Shown here piece by piece: positions 46,747 to 56,809 of a DNA stretch of 64,000 nucleotides. Source of the DNA: Pseudomonas sp. ZH-FAD (GTDB taxonomy: Bacteria; Pseudomonadota; Gammaproteobacteria; Pseudomonadales; Pseudomonadaceae); assembly GCF_002803095.1 (NCBI RefSeq), contig NZ_PGLR01000006.1, positions 62,001-126,000 of the forward strand, given 5' to 3'. How positions within the stretch are numbered: position 1 is the stretch's first letter; every line of letters starts with the position of its first letter. The position numbers were made by a program, and so were the translations under genes. Under the pieces are notes generated by a model. The model did no database searches. It worked only from the letters and a program-made list of their open reading frames with translations, and was not told the origin of the DNA.

Positions 46747-47721
46747 ATGGATGCCGACTCGACAGATCACTCCCCGGGCGAGCTTGCGCCCGCACTCGAA
46801 CATCGACTGATCGAACAGGAGCACGCGCTGCTGTTCGAACGCCCGCATGCGGGGTCGCGCAAACCCTACGAACGGGACAAGCCACCGCCCCATGTGCTGG
46901 AAGACCGGCGCATCCTGCGCGCCATTCGCTACATTGAAGCCCACCTGGACCGGCCGCTCTCGCTTGATCGCCTGGCTGCCCGTGCCAGCCTGAGCACCTT
47001 CCACTTTCAACGCCATTTCCGCGAGGTGATGGGCGAAAGCCCTAGCGAATACATTCGTCGTACCCGCCTCGACCGCGCGGCGATTCACCTGTTGATCTAC
47101 CCGGAGTCGGTGCTTTCCATCGCTCTGTCCGTTGGCTACTCCAGTCATGAGGCCTTCATCCGTGCCTTCCATCGCCAGTTCGCCCTGACGCCCACCCAAT
47201 ACCGTCAGTTCGCGCGCCAGGCCAGCATCCCCGCCACCACCGAGGAATATCGGAGAGCGGCCAAAGTGCAGGTCATCCACCTACCCGATCTGGCGCTGCT
47301 GAGCATGCGTTTCTACGGCAGCTATGCGCGAGTCGCGGAGCACTGGCGACGCTTTGCCGAAGAACTGCAACGTATCGGCTATCCACTGGATAACGCCAGG
47401 GCCATCGGAGCCATCACCGACAACCCGGAGATCACTCCCAACGACCTGGTGCGCTACGACTGCGCTGTGGTCGATCTCGGACTCCCCATCGGTGACGCCC
47501 CACTGAGCCGCTTGAGGCTGCCCGCCGGACGTTACGCCTGCCTGCAACACCAGGCACCCTACAACCAGGTATTCGCGGCCTATCGCACCCTCGCCGTGGC
47601 CTGGCCGGAAAGCTCCGGTGAGCGTTTTGTCCCCCAAGGCGGCTATGAACTCTATCGCCAGCCCCCCTGGTCGGGTGATGCCACGCAATGTCTGGATATC
47701 GCCCTCGGCCTGGAGGGCTGA
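46747..47721 (+). CDS. AraC-family regulator with GyrI-like ligand domain
   Basis: A 324-residue regulator. The AraC helix-turn-helix region spans about 57-155 (SLDRLAARASLSTFHFQRHF, then SIALSVGYSSHEAFIRAFHR). The C-terminal half is a GyrI/Rob-like effector domain, with RRAAKVQVIHLPDLALLSMRF and a YACLQHQ strand. Such proteins sense small or hydrophobic molecules. An N-terminal 40-residue extension is polar. It lies between cheB and the two-partner secretion genes on the same strand, and could control either side or something distant. Confidence 0.9.
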   Translation: MDADSTDHSPGELAPALEHRLIEQEHALLFERPHAGSRKPYERDKPPPHVLEDRRILRAIRYIEAHLDRPLSLDRLAARASLSTFHFQRHFREVMGESPSEYIRRTRLDRAAIHLLIYPESVLSIALSVGYSSHEAFIRAFHRQFALTPTQYRQFARQASIPATTEEYRRAAKVQVIHLPDLALLSMRFYGSYARVAEHWRRFAEELQRIGYPLDNARAIGAITDNPEITPNDLVRYDCAVVDLGLPIGDAPLSRLRLPAGRYACLQHQAPYNQVFAAYRTLAVAWPESSGERFVPQGGYELYRQPPWSGDATQCLDIALGLEG

Positions 47722-47845
47722 GGCAAACACCGCAAGTTCTATCAAGCTACATCCGGGTCACACGCCCTACGCTTCCTCTTTGTCTTCGGCCTCATGCAAA
47801 TCACCCAGGCCTGGGCAGCCGTCTCCCAGAAGGAAGCTGATCGCC

Positions 47846-49510
47846 ATGCGTGTTGCCACGAGCCTGTTGTCCGTCGCCTTGCTGGCCGCCGGGAATACCC
47901 TCACCAACCCGGTTCTGGCAGCCGTAGCGCCGGACGCCGGTCAGACTCAACAAAGCCTCGACCAGAAGCCCCTGCAGTTACCCGAGCGGCAATCCATAGA
48001 CATCAACCTGCCCGACTCACCCGGTGACCAGGTGCAAAGCGCTGGGCCGAGCCTGCAGGTCGCAGGTTTCGTCCTCGAGGGCAACAGCGCCATCCCCAAC
48101 GAGCAACTGCTGCCGCTACTCGATGACCTGAACAATCGCACCCTCACACTTGGCGACCTGCAGGGCGCCGCCAATCGCATCACCCGCTTCTACCGCGAAC
48201 GCGGTTACCCGCTGGCACGCGCCTATCTGCCCGCTCAGGAGATCGATGGCGGCATGGTCCGGATCGCCGTGCTCGAAGGCCGCTACGGCCAGGTGCAGAT
48301 CAACGACCAAGCCGGCCTGGGTGGCAGCGCCCTCGCGCCCCTGGCGACGCTGCAAGCCGGCGATGCGGTGCAGGCCAGGCCGCTCGAACGCAGCCTGCTA
48401 CTGCTGCAGGACACCCCCGGCGTCGAGGTGAAGTCCACCCTGCGCCCCGGCATCAGCACCGGCAGTACCGACCTGCTGGTGAATATCGAGCGCACACCGC
48501 TACTGTCCGGTTCCATCGACGCCGACAACTACGGCAACCGCTTCACCGGTCAGTACCGCCTCGGCGGCACCCTCAATCTCAACAGCCCATTGGGGCTGGG
48601 AGACCGCCTGACCCTGCGCGCCATGGGCTCGGACGAAGATCAGAACTACGGCCGCATCGCCTATCAGCTACCTGTCGGTCCCTGGTCGACTCAGCTCGGC
48701 GTGGCCTATTCGGACATGGACTATGAGCTGGCCAAGGACTTCGAAGACCTCGATGCCCATGGCAATGCACGCATCGCCAGCGTCTTCGCCCTGCAACCGC
48801 TGGTGCGCTCGCGGGATTTCAACCTCTATGTGCAGGCCCAATTCGACGACAAGCGCCTGCAGGACGACATCGACCTGTTCGACCAGAAGAGCGAAAAACG
48901 CTCGCGCGTGGTCATCCTGACGCTCAACGGCAACAGCCGTGACAACCTGCTCGGCGGTGGCATCAACAGCTTCGCCCTGGCTTGGAGCCAGGGTAGCCTG
49001 AACCTCGACGATGCCACTGCGCAGCGTATCGACGACCTCACTGCCGGCACGGCCGGCCGCTTCCACAAGCTCAACCCCAGCCTGGTTCGCCTGCAGCGCC
49101 TGAGCGAACGCTTCAGCCTGTACACCCAGCTGCAAGGCCAATGGGCCGACGGCAACCTCGACAGTTCGGAAAAGCTCTACCTGGGCGGCGCCTACGGTGT
49201 ACGCGCCTACCCGCAGGGCGAAGCCTCCGGCGACCAGGGCTGGCTGGCCAACCTTGAACTGCGCTATGCGCTGACCGATGCCTGGCAGCTCAGCACCTTC
49301 GTCGACCATGGCCAGGTGCGCCTGAACAAGAACACCTGGGCCTCCGGCGAGAACCATCGCAGCCTTTCCGGTGCCGGCCTGGGCGCACGCTGGGCAGCCC
49401 ACGGCTGGCAGGTCAGCGCCGTGACCGCGTGGAAACTGGGCAACAGCGACCCGCAGAGCGATGTCGACCGCAGCCCGCGCGTATGGGCGCAGGTGGTGCG
49501 CTTCTTCTAA
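47846..49510 (+). CDS. Two-partner secretion outer-membrane transporter TpsB (ShlB/FhaC family)
   Basis: A 554-residue Omp85-superfamily protein with a signal peptide (residues about 1-25, ending VLA). POTRA domains lie near 75-150 and 150-225 (LQVAGFVLEGNSAIPNEQLLPLL). A 16-strand barrel carries the motif GVRAYPQGEASGD (VRGY-type) and ends in a terminal Phe (VRFF) for outer-membrane insertion. The ATG at 47846 with AGGAAG upstream is chosen; a longer frame lacks a signal peptide at its start. It exports the adjacent TpsA. Confidence 0.93.
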   Translation: MRVATSLLSVALLAAGNTLTNPVLAAVAPDAGQTQQSLDQKPLQLPERQSIDINLPDSPGDQVQSAGPSLQVAGFVLEGNSAIPNEQLLPLLDDLNNRTLTLGDLQGAANRITRFYRERGYPLARAYLPAQEIDGGMVRIAVLEGRYGQVQINDQAGLGGSALAPLATLQAGDAVQARPLERSLLLLQDTPGVEVKSTLRPGISTGSTDLLVNIERTPLLSGSIDADNYGNRFTGQYRLGGTLNLNSPLGLGDRLTLRAMGSDEDQNYGRIAYQLPVGPWSTQLGVAYSDMDYELAKDFEDLDAHGNARIASVFALQPLVRSRDFNLYVQAQFDDKRLQDDIDLFDQKSEKRSRVVILTLNGNSRDNLLGGGINSFALAWSQGSLNLDDATAQRIDDLTAGTAGRFHKLNPSLVRLQRLSERFSLYTQLQGQWADGNLDSSEKLYLGGAYGVRAYPQGEASGDQGWLANLELRYALTDAWQLSTFVDHGQVRLNKNTWASGENHRSLSGAGLGARWAAHGWQVSAVTAWKLGNSDPQSDVDRSPRVWAQVVRFF

Positions 49511-49587
49511 CGCTGCAAACCCTTGATGGTTACACCGCAGGCCGAAACGCAACACTCCGCAGCCAGACGATTGATAAGGGGACATCC

Positions 49588-52500
49588 ATGAACCGCAGCT
49601 ACGCTCTAATCTGGAACCACGCCCTGGGTGCCTGGGCCGTCGCCCATGAACACGCCCGCAAACGTGGCAAGGGGGCCGGTGCGGTATTGGCGACAAGCCT
49701 CGTGCTGGCCGGCTCGGCCTTCGCCGCCGACCTGCCCGCTGGCGGTCAGGTGGTCTCCGGCAGCGGCAGCATCAGCCAGCCCAACGGCCAGCAGATGGTC
49801 ATCGATCAAGCCAGCAACAAGCTGGCCATCGACTGGCAGAGCTTCGATATCGGCGCCGGCAACAAGGTCACCTTCAATCAGCCCGGCACCGACTCGATCG
49901 CCCTCAACCGCGTACTCGGCGCCGACGGCTCGAAGATCATGGGCCAGCTCGATGCCAATGGCCGGGTGTTCATCATCAATCCCAACGGCGTGCTGTTCGG
50001 CGCCGGTGCGCAGGTCAACGTTGGCGGTCTGGTGGCCTCCACCCTGGATCTGTCAGTGAGCGATTTCGAAGCGGGCAACTATGCCTTCAAGGGCAACGGC
50101 AGCAACGCTTCGGTCATCAACAATGGGCGCATCAGCGCCGCCGATGGCGGTAGCGTCGCCCTGCTCGGCGGCACGGTCAGCAACAACGGCGTGATCGTCG
50201 CCAACCAGGGCACGGTGGCCCTGGCCGCCGGTAACGCGGTTACCCTCGACTTCGCGGGTGATGGCCTGCTCAGCGTGCAGATCGACCAGGCGGTGAAGGA
50301 CGCGCTGGTGGAAAACCACCAACTGATCCAGACCGACGGCGGCAACGTCATCCTCACCGCCAGCGCCGCCGATGCCCTGCTGCAGACGGTGGTCAACAAC
50401 ACCGGAGTGATCCAGGCCCGCACCCTGGGAGAGAAGGAAGGCAAGATCGTCCTGCTCGGCGACTTCGACGGCGGCACGGTGCAGGTCGCCGGCACCCTGG
50501 ATGCCAGCGCGGCGGATGGCGGCAATGGCGGCTTTATCGACACCAGCGGTGCCCATGTGCAGATCGCCGAGGGCACGACCGTCACCACCAAGGCCACGAC
50601 CGGGCAAACCGGCACCTGGCTGATCGACCCGACCGACTTCACCGTCAGCGCCGGCAGTGCCAGCCAGACCACCAGCGGCATCGGTGCCAGCACCCTCAGC
50701 GCCAACCTGCAGAACACCAGCATCACGCTACAGACCGTGGCGGGGGGCAGCGAAAACGGTGACATCAACGTCAATGCTGCCGTGAGCTGGAGCGCAGATA
50801 CCACGCTGACGCTCGATGCCCACGGCCGCATAAACGTCAACAAGGACATCACCGCCAGCGGCGACAATGCAGCGCTGGTGCTGGCCTATGGCAACGGTTA
50901 CAGCCTGAACCAGGGCGCCCGCATCACCCTCTCAGGAGGCAATGCCGGACTGAGTCTCGGCGGCGTTGACTACACCCTGATTCGCGACCTCAGCGCCCTG
51001 CAAGGCATCTCGGGAAGCGGCCACTACGCGCTCGCCATCGACCTCGATGCCGCTGCGACCAGTACCTGGAACGCTGGAGCGGGCTTTGCCCCCATCGATG
51101 GCTTCAACGGCACCTTTGCCGGCCTCGGCCACACCATCGACAGCCTGGTCATCAATCGCCCGAACGAGTCGACTGTCGGTCTGTTCGGCCTGACTGAAGC
51201 CACCATCCGCGATCTGACCCTGTCCAATGTCTCCATCACCGGCGCTGGCACCGTGGGTGGCCTGGTGGCAAGGCTGAGCGCCGGCACGCTGACCAATACC
51301 CATGTCACCGGGCAGGTATCTTCAGCGGGCGGTTTAGTCGGCGGGCTGGTGGGCTGGAGCGATCAGGGCTCCGTCAGCCAGTCCTCCTCTACCGCTACGG
51401 TCAGCGGGGCGAGTGAGGTGGGTGGCCTGATCGGCCGTAACCGTGCGGCATCGGTCACAGACACCTATGCAACCGGAGCGGTAACCGGTACGGGTAGTGC
51501 CATCGGCGGGCTGATCGGCAGCACCGTGCAAGGCACCACATTGACCAATGCTTACGCCAGCGGTCGAGTGACCGGCACTGGCGGGCTGGTGGGCAATGTT
51601 GATGGCGACGGCGCTACGGTCACCAACAGCTACTGGGACATGGATTCGACCGGCCAAGCAACCAGCGCTGCCGGCACTGGCATCGACTCCACCAATGCCC
51701 GCACCCAAGCCACCTATGCCGGCTTCGACTTCACCGATACCTGGGTGATGTTCGAGGGCGATACACGGCCCATGCTACGCGGCGAGTACTCGACCACCCT
51801 CTTCACGCCCCACGCCCTGCAACTGATGGCACTGGATCTGTCGGCCAACTACCGCCTGGGTACCGACCTGAATCTCGGTGCAGCGCTTGCAGCAGGCGGC
51901 AATGGCTACTACAGCGATGTCTGGGGAGCGGCAGGGTTCAAACCGGTGGGCAACGCCAGCACCCCCTTTACCGGCTCGCTGGATGGTCAAGGCCACCTGA
52001 TTCGCGACCTCAGGATCAATCGCGCAAACGAAAGCGAAGTCGCATTGATCGGGCAGACAGCCTCCGGGGCGCAGATTCACGACCTGGGAATGGTTGGTGG
52101 CAGCGTTCATGGCGGGTCCAATGCTGCCAGCCTGGTAGGCATCAACTACGGCGGCATACTGAGCGACCTGCATACCAACGTCACCATCAGCTCCACTGCG
52201 CGCGGAGCGGGTGGCTTGGTGGCACGCAACCGGGACAACGGCATCATTCGTAACAGTTATGCCACTGGCGATGTGAGCGGCGCAGAGAATGTCGTCGGTG
52301 GACTGACCGGTGAAAACTGGGGCCTGGTGGAAAATTCCTATGCCACGGGCAACGTCACCGGAGTCGTATTTACCGGCGGCCTCGTAGGGGCCAACACCGG
52401 CACCATCCGCAACGCCTATGCCACCGGCCAGGTGCAGGGCACACAGTATGTAGGCGGCCTGGCCGGTTATTCCGGCGGCTTGATCGAATACACCTACGCC

Positions 52501-53463
52501 ACCGGCGACGTGAGCGGAGTGACGTCCGTAGGGGGGTTGGTAGGCGATATATCAACCGGACGCGTAGCGGACTCGTTCTGGAATACCGACACCTTCACCG
52601 GCCCCGGCGCGGGCACCATCGGTGGATCTGCGACCGTGGAGAATCTACGCGGCCTGGACAGCACGGCGTTACGCGACGCCTCCAACTATGCCACCTGGAA
52701 CCTGGCTACCAGCGGCGGCAGCAATGCAGTGTGGAGGATCTATGAGGGGCAAACTGCACCGCTGCTGCGCAGCTTCATGCAGAGCGTGACCGTCACAGCA
52801 ACGGACATCGGCAATAAAACCTACGATGGCCAAAACAGCGGCACCAGCGGCTATACAACGGATCTTGGCACTACCCTGGATGATGACCTGCTGCTTGGTA
52901 GCCTAACCTACTCCAGCGCCTCGCAGAACGCTGGCAGCTACAGCACCACGGATGGCAGCCTAACCCTCGGCGGACTGTATTCCGGCCAAAAGGGCTACGA
53001 TATCAGCTACGCCGATACCACCCTGACCATCGACAAAGCGGCCCTCACCATCACCGCCGCTGATGCCAGCAAGACTTACGATGGCCTCGCCTTCACTGGC
53101 GGCAATGGCGTCAGCTACAGCGGCTTCGTCAATGGCGAGGATGCCAGCGTGCTCGGCGGCAATCTTACCTACGGTGGCAGTGCTCAGGGTGCGGTCAATA
53201 ACGGCAGTTACGCTATCAGCGCCAATGGCCTGGCCTCTGGCAACTACGCCATTACCTTCGTAGACGGCACCCTGACCATCAGCGGTCAACCCCAGGCACA
53301 GCCGAACAACCCGACTGCAGAAATACCTCAGCCCTACTCCAGCATTCTCGCCAGCTTGCAGCACAACATCGGTGACGATAACGCCCCGTCACCAAGCTTC
53401 GACTCCGGCGATCTCTACCGTATCGCGGATAGTGGCATCCGCTTGCCAGAAGGATTGGAATGA
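49588..53463 (+). CDS. Two-partner secretion exoprotein TpsA (filamentous hemagglutinin type, GLUG/MBG)
   Basis: A 1,291-residue secreted adhesin-like protein. The N-terminus MNRSYALIWNHALGAWAV is an ESPR extended signal, with cleavage near residue 46 (AFAAD). The TPS domain (about 48-300) has the NPNG-type motif in IINPNGVLFGAG. The rest is a beta-helix of repeats: two clusters of GLUG-like units (about 550-700 and 880-1030, with GGLVG and YATG repeats) and then MBG-type repeats (about 1100-1230, with KTYDG). It ends ADSGIRLPEGLE. It follows its TpsB by 77 bases. Adhesion, biofilm or contact functions are typical of the family, but no toxin domain is seen. Confidence 0.92.
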   Translation: MNRSYALIWNHALGAWAVAHEHARKRGKGAGAVLATSLVLAGSAFAADLPAGGQVVSGSGSISQPNGQQMVIDQASNKLAIDWQSFDIGAGNKVTFNQPGTDSIALNRVLGADGSKIMGQLDANGRVFIINPNGVLFGAGAQVNVGGLVASTLDLSVSDFEAGNYAFKGNGSNASVINNGRISAADGGSVALLGGTVSNNGVIVANQGTVALAAGNAVTLDFAGDGLLSVQIDQAVKDALVENHQLIQTDGGNVILTASAADALLQTVVNNTGVIQARTLGEKEGKIVLLGDFDGGTVQVAGTLDASAADGGNGGFIDTSGAHVQIAEGTTVTTKATTGQTGTWLIDPTDFTVSAGSASQTTSGIGASTLSANLQNTSITLQTVAGGSENGDINVNAAVSWSADTTLTLDAHGRINVNKDITASGDNAALVLAYGNGYSLNQGARITLSGGNAGLSLGGVDYTLIRDLSALQGISGSGHYALAIDLDAAATSTWNAGAGFAPIDGFNGTFAGLGHTIDSLVINRPNESTVGLFGLTEATIRDLTLSNVSITGAGTVGGLVARLSAGTLTNTHVTGQVSSAGGLVGGLVGWSDQGSVSQSSSTATVSGASEVGGLIGRNRAASVTDTYATGAVTGTGSAIGGLIGSTVQGTTLTNAYASGRVTGTGGLVGNVDGDGATVTNSYWDMDSTGQATSAAGTGIDSTNARTQATYAGFDFTDTWVMFEGDTRPMLRGEYSTTLFTPHALQLMALDLSANYRLGTDLNLGAALAAGGNGYYSDVWGAAGFKPVGNASTPFTGSLDGQGHLIRDLRINRANESEVALIGQTASGAQIHDLGMVGGSVHGGSNAASLVGINYGGILSDLHTNVTISSTARGAGGLVARNRDNGIIRNSYATGDVSGAENVVGGLTGENWGLVENSYATGNVTGVVFTGGLVGANTGTIRNAYATGQVQGTQYVGGLAGYSGGLIEYTYATGDVSGVTSVGGLVGDISTGRVADSFWNTDTFTGPGAGTIGGSATVENLRGLDSTALRDASNYATWNLATSGGSNAVWRIYEGQTAPLLRSFMQSVTVTATDIGNKTYDGQNSGTSGYTTDLGTTLDDDLLLGSLTYSSASQNAGSYSTTDGSLTLGGLYSGQKGYDISYADTTLTIDKAALTITAADASKTYDGLAFTGGNGVSYSGFVNGEDASVLGGNLTYGGSAQGAVNNGSYAISANGLASGNYAITFVDGTLTISGQPQAQPNNPTAEIPQPYSSILASLQHNIGDDNAPSPSFDSGDLYRIADSGIRLPEGLE

Positions 53464-53536
53464 CTGCTGCAAAGCAAGCGATAGCAGACAGTTTGCGGCC
53501 TGCCATGGGCCGGGACATCAGCGTCCAGGCAATACC

Positions 53537-53552
53537 CCGCCCCGCAGGGCGG
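53537..53552. terminator. Weak GC hairpin between tpsA and cutinase genes
   Basis: CCGCCC-CGCA-GGGCGG, six-base perfect arms, in the 103-base space between the convergent tpsA and cutinase genes. No T-tract is present on either side, so a role as a bidirectional transcript end is only possible. Confidence 0.35.
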
Positions 53553-53566
53553 AGGATGCTGGGGTA

Positions 53567-54409
53567 CTAGAAACCGCGACGGTCTACCGACCACAGCAGG
53601 CTGGTGCACAGGCTGCACAGCGTGCCGTAGAAGGTGCCACGCGAACTCTGGTCGTCCATCAGCTGGAAGCGAAACCAGGCGGTGCTGGGGCCACGGTAGG
53701 CACCGCCGTCGCCGACCGGCTCGAAGTGGCTGACGTAACGCCGCTCGCCCCAGAACACCGGCACATTGGCACGCAGATAGACCGGCTGGGCATTGAGATA
53801 GGGAATGGCAATGGTGTCAGCGCCGCCGGACATCAGGAACATCGGCCCCTGCTGGCGGCGCTGCGAGCCGCTGTCGTGACCCAGGCCGATGGTGTAGGGC
53901 TGGATCGGCGCCGTGGTGCGCACCCTCGCGTCCTGCCCTGCCATGATCGAACCGCCGCCGCCCTGGGAATGCCCGGAAGTACCGACTCGCCCCGTATTGA
54001 GCTTGCCGGCGTAGGTGCCGTAGGGGTTGTCGTTCTCCTGCACCAGATAGTCCAGGCAAGCCAGCATTTCCCGGCCTGTACCGGCGTTGGAGGTTTCCGC
54101 CGCTGCTACCACGAAGCCATGGCTGGCCCAGTGCGATAGCAAGCCGGCATAGACCGACGGCCCGGTACCGGTGCCATTGCCCCAGAGAATCACCGGATGG
54201 CGCACGCCGCCCTGCCCCAGGTTGCTGGGCCGGTAGATGCGACAGCTCGGCCCCTCGCTCTGGTTACTGGTGGCGTAAGGACCACTGCGGTCGACACTGG
54301 CTACAGCTGGAAATGGCGCTCCTGGAGTGTCCGGCAGAGGAGCAGCCAGAGCGGTGGTGCAGATCAACAGGCAGGCGGCCGTCAGGCCACCGAGTTTCAA
54401 GTCGAGCAT
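53567..54409 (-). CDS. Secreted cutinase / polyester hydrolase (P. mendocina cutinase type)
   Basis: A 280-residue precursor: a 22-residue signal peptide (MLDLKLGGLTAACLLI to TTALA) and a 258-residue mature alpha/beta hydrolase starting APLPDTPG. Counting from the mature N-terminus, the nucleophile Ser126 lies in GTSGHSQGG, Asp176 in SGGADTI and His206 in YVSHFEP, the exact triad numbers of P. mendocina cutinase. It also has Cys34, Cys96, Cys243 and Cys246. These enzymes hydrolyse cutin, triglycerides and synthetic polyesters. The start uses GAGGA seven bases upstream; a longer frame adds a signal-less tail. It is convergent with tpsA and divergent from ilvD. Confidence 0.95.
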   Translation of the reverse strand: MLDLKLGGLTAACLLICTTALAAPLPDTPGAPFPAVASVDRSGPYATSNQSEGPSCRIYRPSNLGQGGVRHPVILWGNGTGTGPSVYAGLLSHWASHGFVVAAAETSNAGTGREMLACLDYLVQENDNPYGTYAGKLNTGRVGTSGHSQGGGGSIMAGQDARVRTTAPIQPYTIGLGHDSGSQRRQQGPMFLMSGGADTIAIPYLNAQPVYLRANVPVFWGERRYVSHFEPVGDGGAYRGPSTAWFRFQLMDDQSSRGTFYGTLCSLCTSLLWSVDRRGF

Positions 54410-54847
54410 CGGAGGTTCCTCGTTCCATTGTTGTACGAGTCGCCATCGCCCTGCGAACCACCACATCGACAGGACGGCGCAGCACACATCCTTGCGCTGG
54501 CGAGTGCGGGCGCCGATGGAGCAGAGCGCACCATCACACAGCCTAGATGACCTGAAGGTCACAACAGCAGTCGCCCGAACGGCGCAACCGGATGAACGGC
54601 ATCGCACCAAGGAATGACAGCCATCTGCACCGGCAATCAGCCGCGCCTTGGCGCTGCGCCAGTGGCGGGAGTAGAATCACAGCATTCCTCGCCACCATCC
54701 CCTGGCGGGCCCTGAGCACGGGCCAGACGCGCGCCCACCCCGCGGCGTCCTGCGGCCCCGCCGAACACACGGGCACCTTCCGTTTGCATCCGGTTCAGTC
54801 GACGCTCACCATACGAACATCACCTGATCAGACGCAGGAACCGTGTC
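54410..54847. other. Divergent control region between cutinase and ilvD
   Basis: 438 bases with no supported gene. It must hold the cutinase promoter (leftward) and the ilvD promoter (rightward). The one clear structure is a palindrome at 54548-54561. I looked for a sigma-54 motif on the cutinase strand and did not find one. No repeat or attenuator hairpin with a T-tract was seen before ilvD. Confidence 0.45.
54548..54561. promoter_or_regulatory. Palindromic operator candidate TGACCT-N2-AGGTCA
   Basis: TGACCTGAAGGTCA has perfect six-base arms around a two-base centre. It lies 139 bases upstream of the cutinase ATG and 286 upstream of ilvD, and is the only strong dyad found in this intergenic space. 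The binding protein is unknown. Confidence 0.4.
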
Positions 54848-56686
54848 ATGCCTGACTACCGCTCGAAGACCTCCACCCACGGCCGCAACATGGCCGGCGC
54901 CCGCGCCCTGTGGCGCGCCACCGGGATGAAGGACGAAGACTTCAAGAAACCGATCATCGCCATCGCCAACTCCTTCACCCAATTCGTGCCCGGCCACGTG
55001 CACCTGAAGGATCTGGGTCAACTGGTCGCCCGCGAGATCGAGAAGCACGGCGGCGTGGCCAAGGAATTCAACACCATCGCCGTCGACGACGGCATCGCCA
55101 TGGGCCATGACGGCATGCTCTATTCGCTGCCGAGCCGCGAGATCATCGCCGACTCCGTGGAGTACATGGTCAACGCCCACTGCGCCGACGCCATCGTCTG
55201 CATCTCCAACTGCGACAAGATCACCCCCGGCATGCTGATGGCCGCCCTGCGCCTGAACATCCCGGTGGTGTTCGTTTCCGGCGGGCCGATGGAAGCCGGC
55301 AAGACCAAGCTGGCCAGCCACGGTCTGGATCTGGTCGATGCCATGGTCATCGCCGCCGACTCCAGCGCCTCCGACGAGAAGGTCGCCGAGTACGAGCGCA
55401 GCGCCTGCCCGACCTGCGGCAGCTGCTCCGGCATGTTCACTGCCAACTCGATGAACTGCCTGGTCGAAGCCCTGGGTCTGGCGCTGCCAGGCAACGGCTC
55501 GACCCTGGCCACCCACAGCGATCGTGAACAACTGTTCCTGCGCGCCGGTCGCCTGGCCGTCGAACTCTGCCAACGCTACTACGGCGAAGGCGACGAGTCG
55601 GTGCTGCCACGCAACGTCGCCAGCTTCAAGGCGTTCGAAAACGCCATGACCCTGGACATCGCCATGGGCGGCTCGACCAACACTATCCTGCACTTGCTGG
55701 CTGCAGCCCAGGAAGCGGAGATCGCCTTCGACCTGCGTGACATCGATCGCCTGTCGCGCAAGGTGCCGCAGCTGTGCAAAGTCGCGCCGAACATCCAGAA
55801 GTACCACATGGAAGACGTGCATCGCGCTGGCGGCATCTTCTCCATTCTCGGCGAGCTGGCGCGTGGTGGCCTGTTGCACACCGACGCACACACCGTGCAC
55901 AGCCCGAACATGGCCGAAGCCATCGCCCAATGGGACATCACTCAGACTCAGGACGAAGCGGTTCATCACTTCTTCAAGGCAGGCCCGGCCGGCATCCCCA
56001 CCCAGACCGCGTTCAGCCAGAGCACTCGCTGGCCGAGCCTGGATGATGACCGCGAGAATGGTTGTATTCGTAGCGTCGAGCACGCTTATTCCCAAGAGGG
56101 TGGACTGGCAGTGCTGTACGGCAACATCGCCCTCGATGGCTGTGTGGTGAAGACAGCCGGCGTCGATGAGTCGATCCACGTCTTCGAAGGCAACGCCAAG
56201 GTCTTCGAAAGCCAGGACAGCGCGGTCAAGGGCATCCTCGCCGACGAAGTGAAGGAAGGTGACATCGTCATCATCCGCTACGAAGGCCCGAAAGGCGGCC
56301 CGGGCATGCAGGAAATGCTCTATCCGACCAGCTACCTGAAGTCCAAGGGGCTGGGCAAGGCCTGCGCCCTGCTCACCGACGGTCGTTTCTCCGGCGGCAC
56401 CAGCGGCCTGTCCATCGGTCACGCCTCGCCGGAAGCTGCAGCAGGCGGTGCCATCGGCCTGGTCAACGATGGCGACAAGATCCTCATCGACATCCCCAAC
56501 CGCAGCATCAACCTGCTGGTGAGCGATGAAGAGCTGGCCACCCGCCGCGCCGAGCAGGACAAGAAAGGCTGGAAGCCTGCCGCACCGCGCACCCGCAAGG
56601 TGACCACGGCACTCAAGGCCTACGCCCTGCTCGCCACCAGCGCCGACAAGGGCGCGGTGCGCAACAAGGCAATGCTGGACGGCTGA
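54848..56686 (+). CDS. ilvD: Dihydroxy-acid dehydratase
   Basis: A 612-residue Fe-S dehydratase that makes 2-oxo acids from dihydroxy acids in valine, leucine and isoleucine synthesis. It starts [20 protein letters not shown]. Cluster cysteines lie in [10 protein letters not shown] and [31 protein letters not shown] and [20 protein letters not shown] are the family signatures. The length matches IlvD rather than Edd. A strong terminator follows. It corresponds to PA0353. Confidence 0.98.
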   Translation: MPDYRSKTSTHGRNMAGARALWRATGMKDEDFKKPIIAIANSFTQFVPGHVHLKDLGQLVAREIEKHGGVAKEFNTIAVDDGIAMGHDGMLYSLPSREIIADSVEYMVNAHCADAIVCISNCDKITPGMLMAALRLNIPVVFVSGGPMEAGKTKLASHGLDLVDAMVIAADSSASDEKVAEYERSACPTCGSCSGMFTANSMNCLVEALGLALPGNGSTLATHSDREQLFLRAGRLAVELCQRYYGEGDESVLPRNVASFKAFENAMTLDIAMGGSTNTILHLLAAAQEAEIAFDLRDIDRLSRKVPQLCKVAPNIQKYHMEDVHRAGGIFSILGELARGGLLHTDAHTVHSPNMAEAIAQWDITQTQDEAVHHFFKAGPAGIPTQTAFSQSTRWPSLDDDRENGCIRSVEHAYSQEGGLAVLYGNIALDGCVVKTAGVDESIHVFEGNAKVFESQDSAVKGILADEVKEGDIVIIRYEGPKGGPGMQEMLYPTSYLKSKGLGKACALLTDGRFSGGTSGLSIGHASPEAAAGGAIGLVNDGDKILIDIPNRSINLLVSDEELATRRAEQDKKGWKPAAPRTRKVTTALKAYALLATSADKGAVRNKAMLDG

Positions 56687-56706
56687 TTCGTCAGCCTGCA
56701 ACAGAG

Positions 56707-56736
56707 AAAAGCCCGGCCTGGTTTGCCGGGCTTTTT
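56707..56736 (+). terminator. Rho-independent terminator of ilvD
   Basis: AAAAGCCCGGC and GCCGGGCTTTTT arms around a seven-base loop, 21 bases after the ilvD stop, followed by GTTG. This is a textbook intrinsic terminator and can also work on the - strand because of the A-rich left arm. Confidence 0.9.
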
Positions 56737-56809
56737 GTTGACGGAAGGTTTTGCATCTGGCGCTGATCGCCAGCAAGCTGGCTCCTGCATCCATGCTCAG
56801 GAGCCCATC

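Noticed and set aside
54410..54600. Sigma-54 promoter for the cutinase gene
   Set aside because: No TGGCAC-N5-TTGC-like element was found on the - strand in this region.
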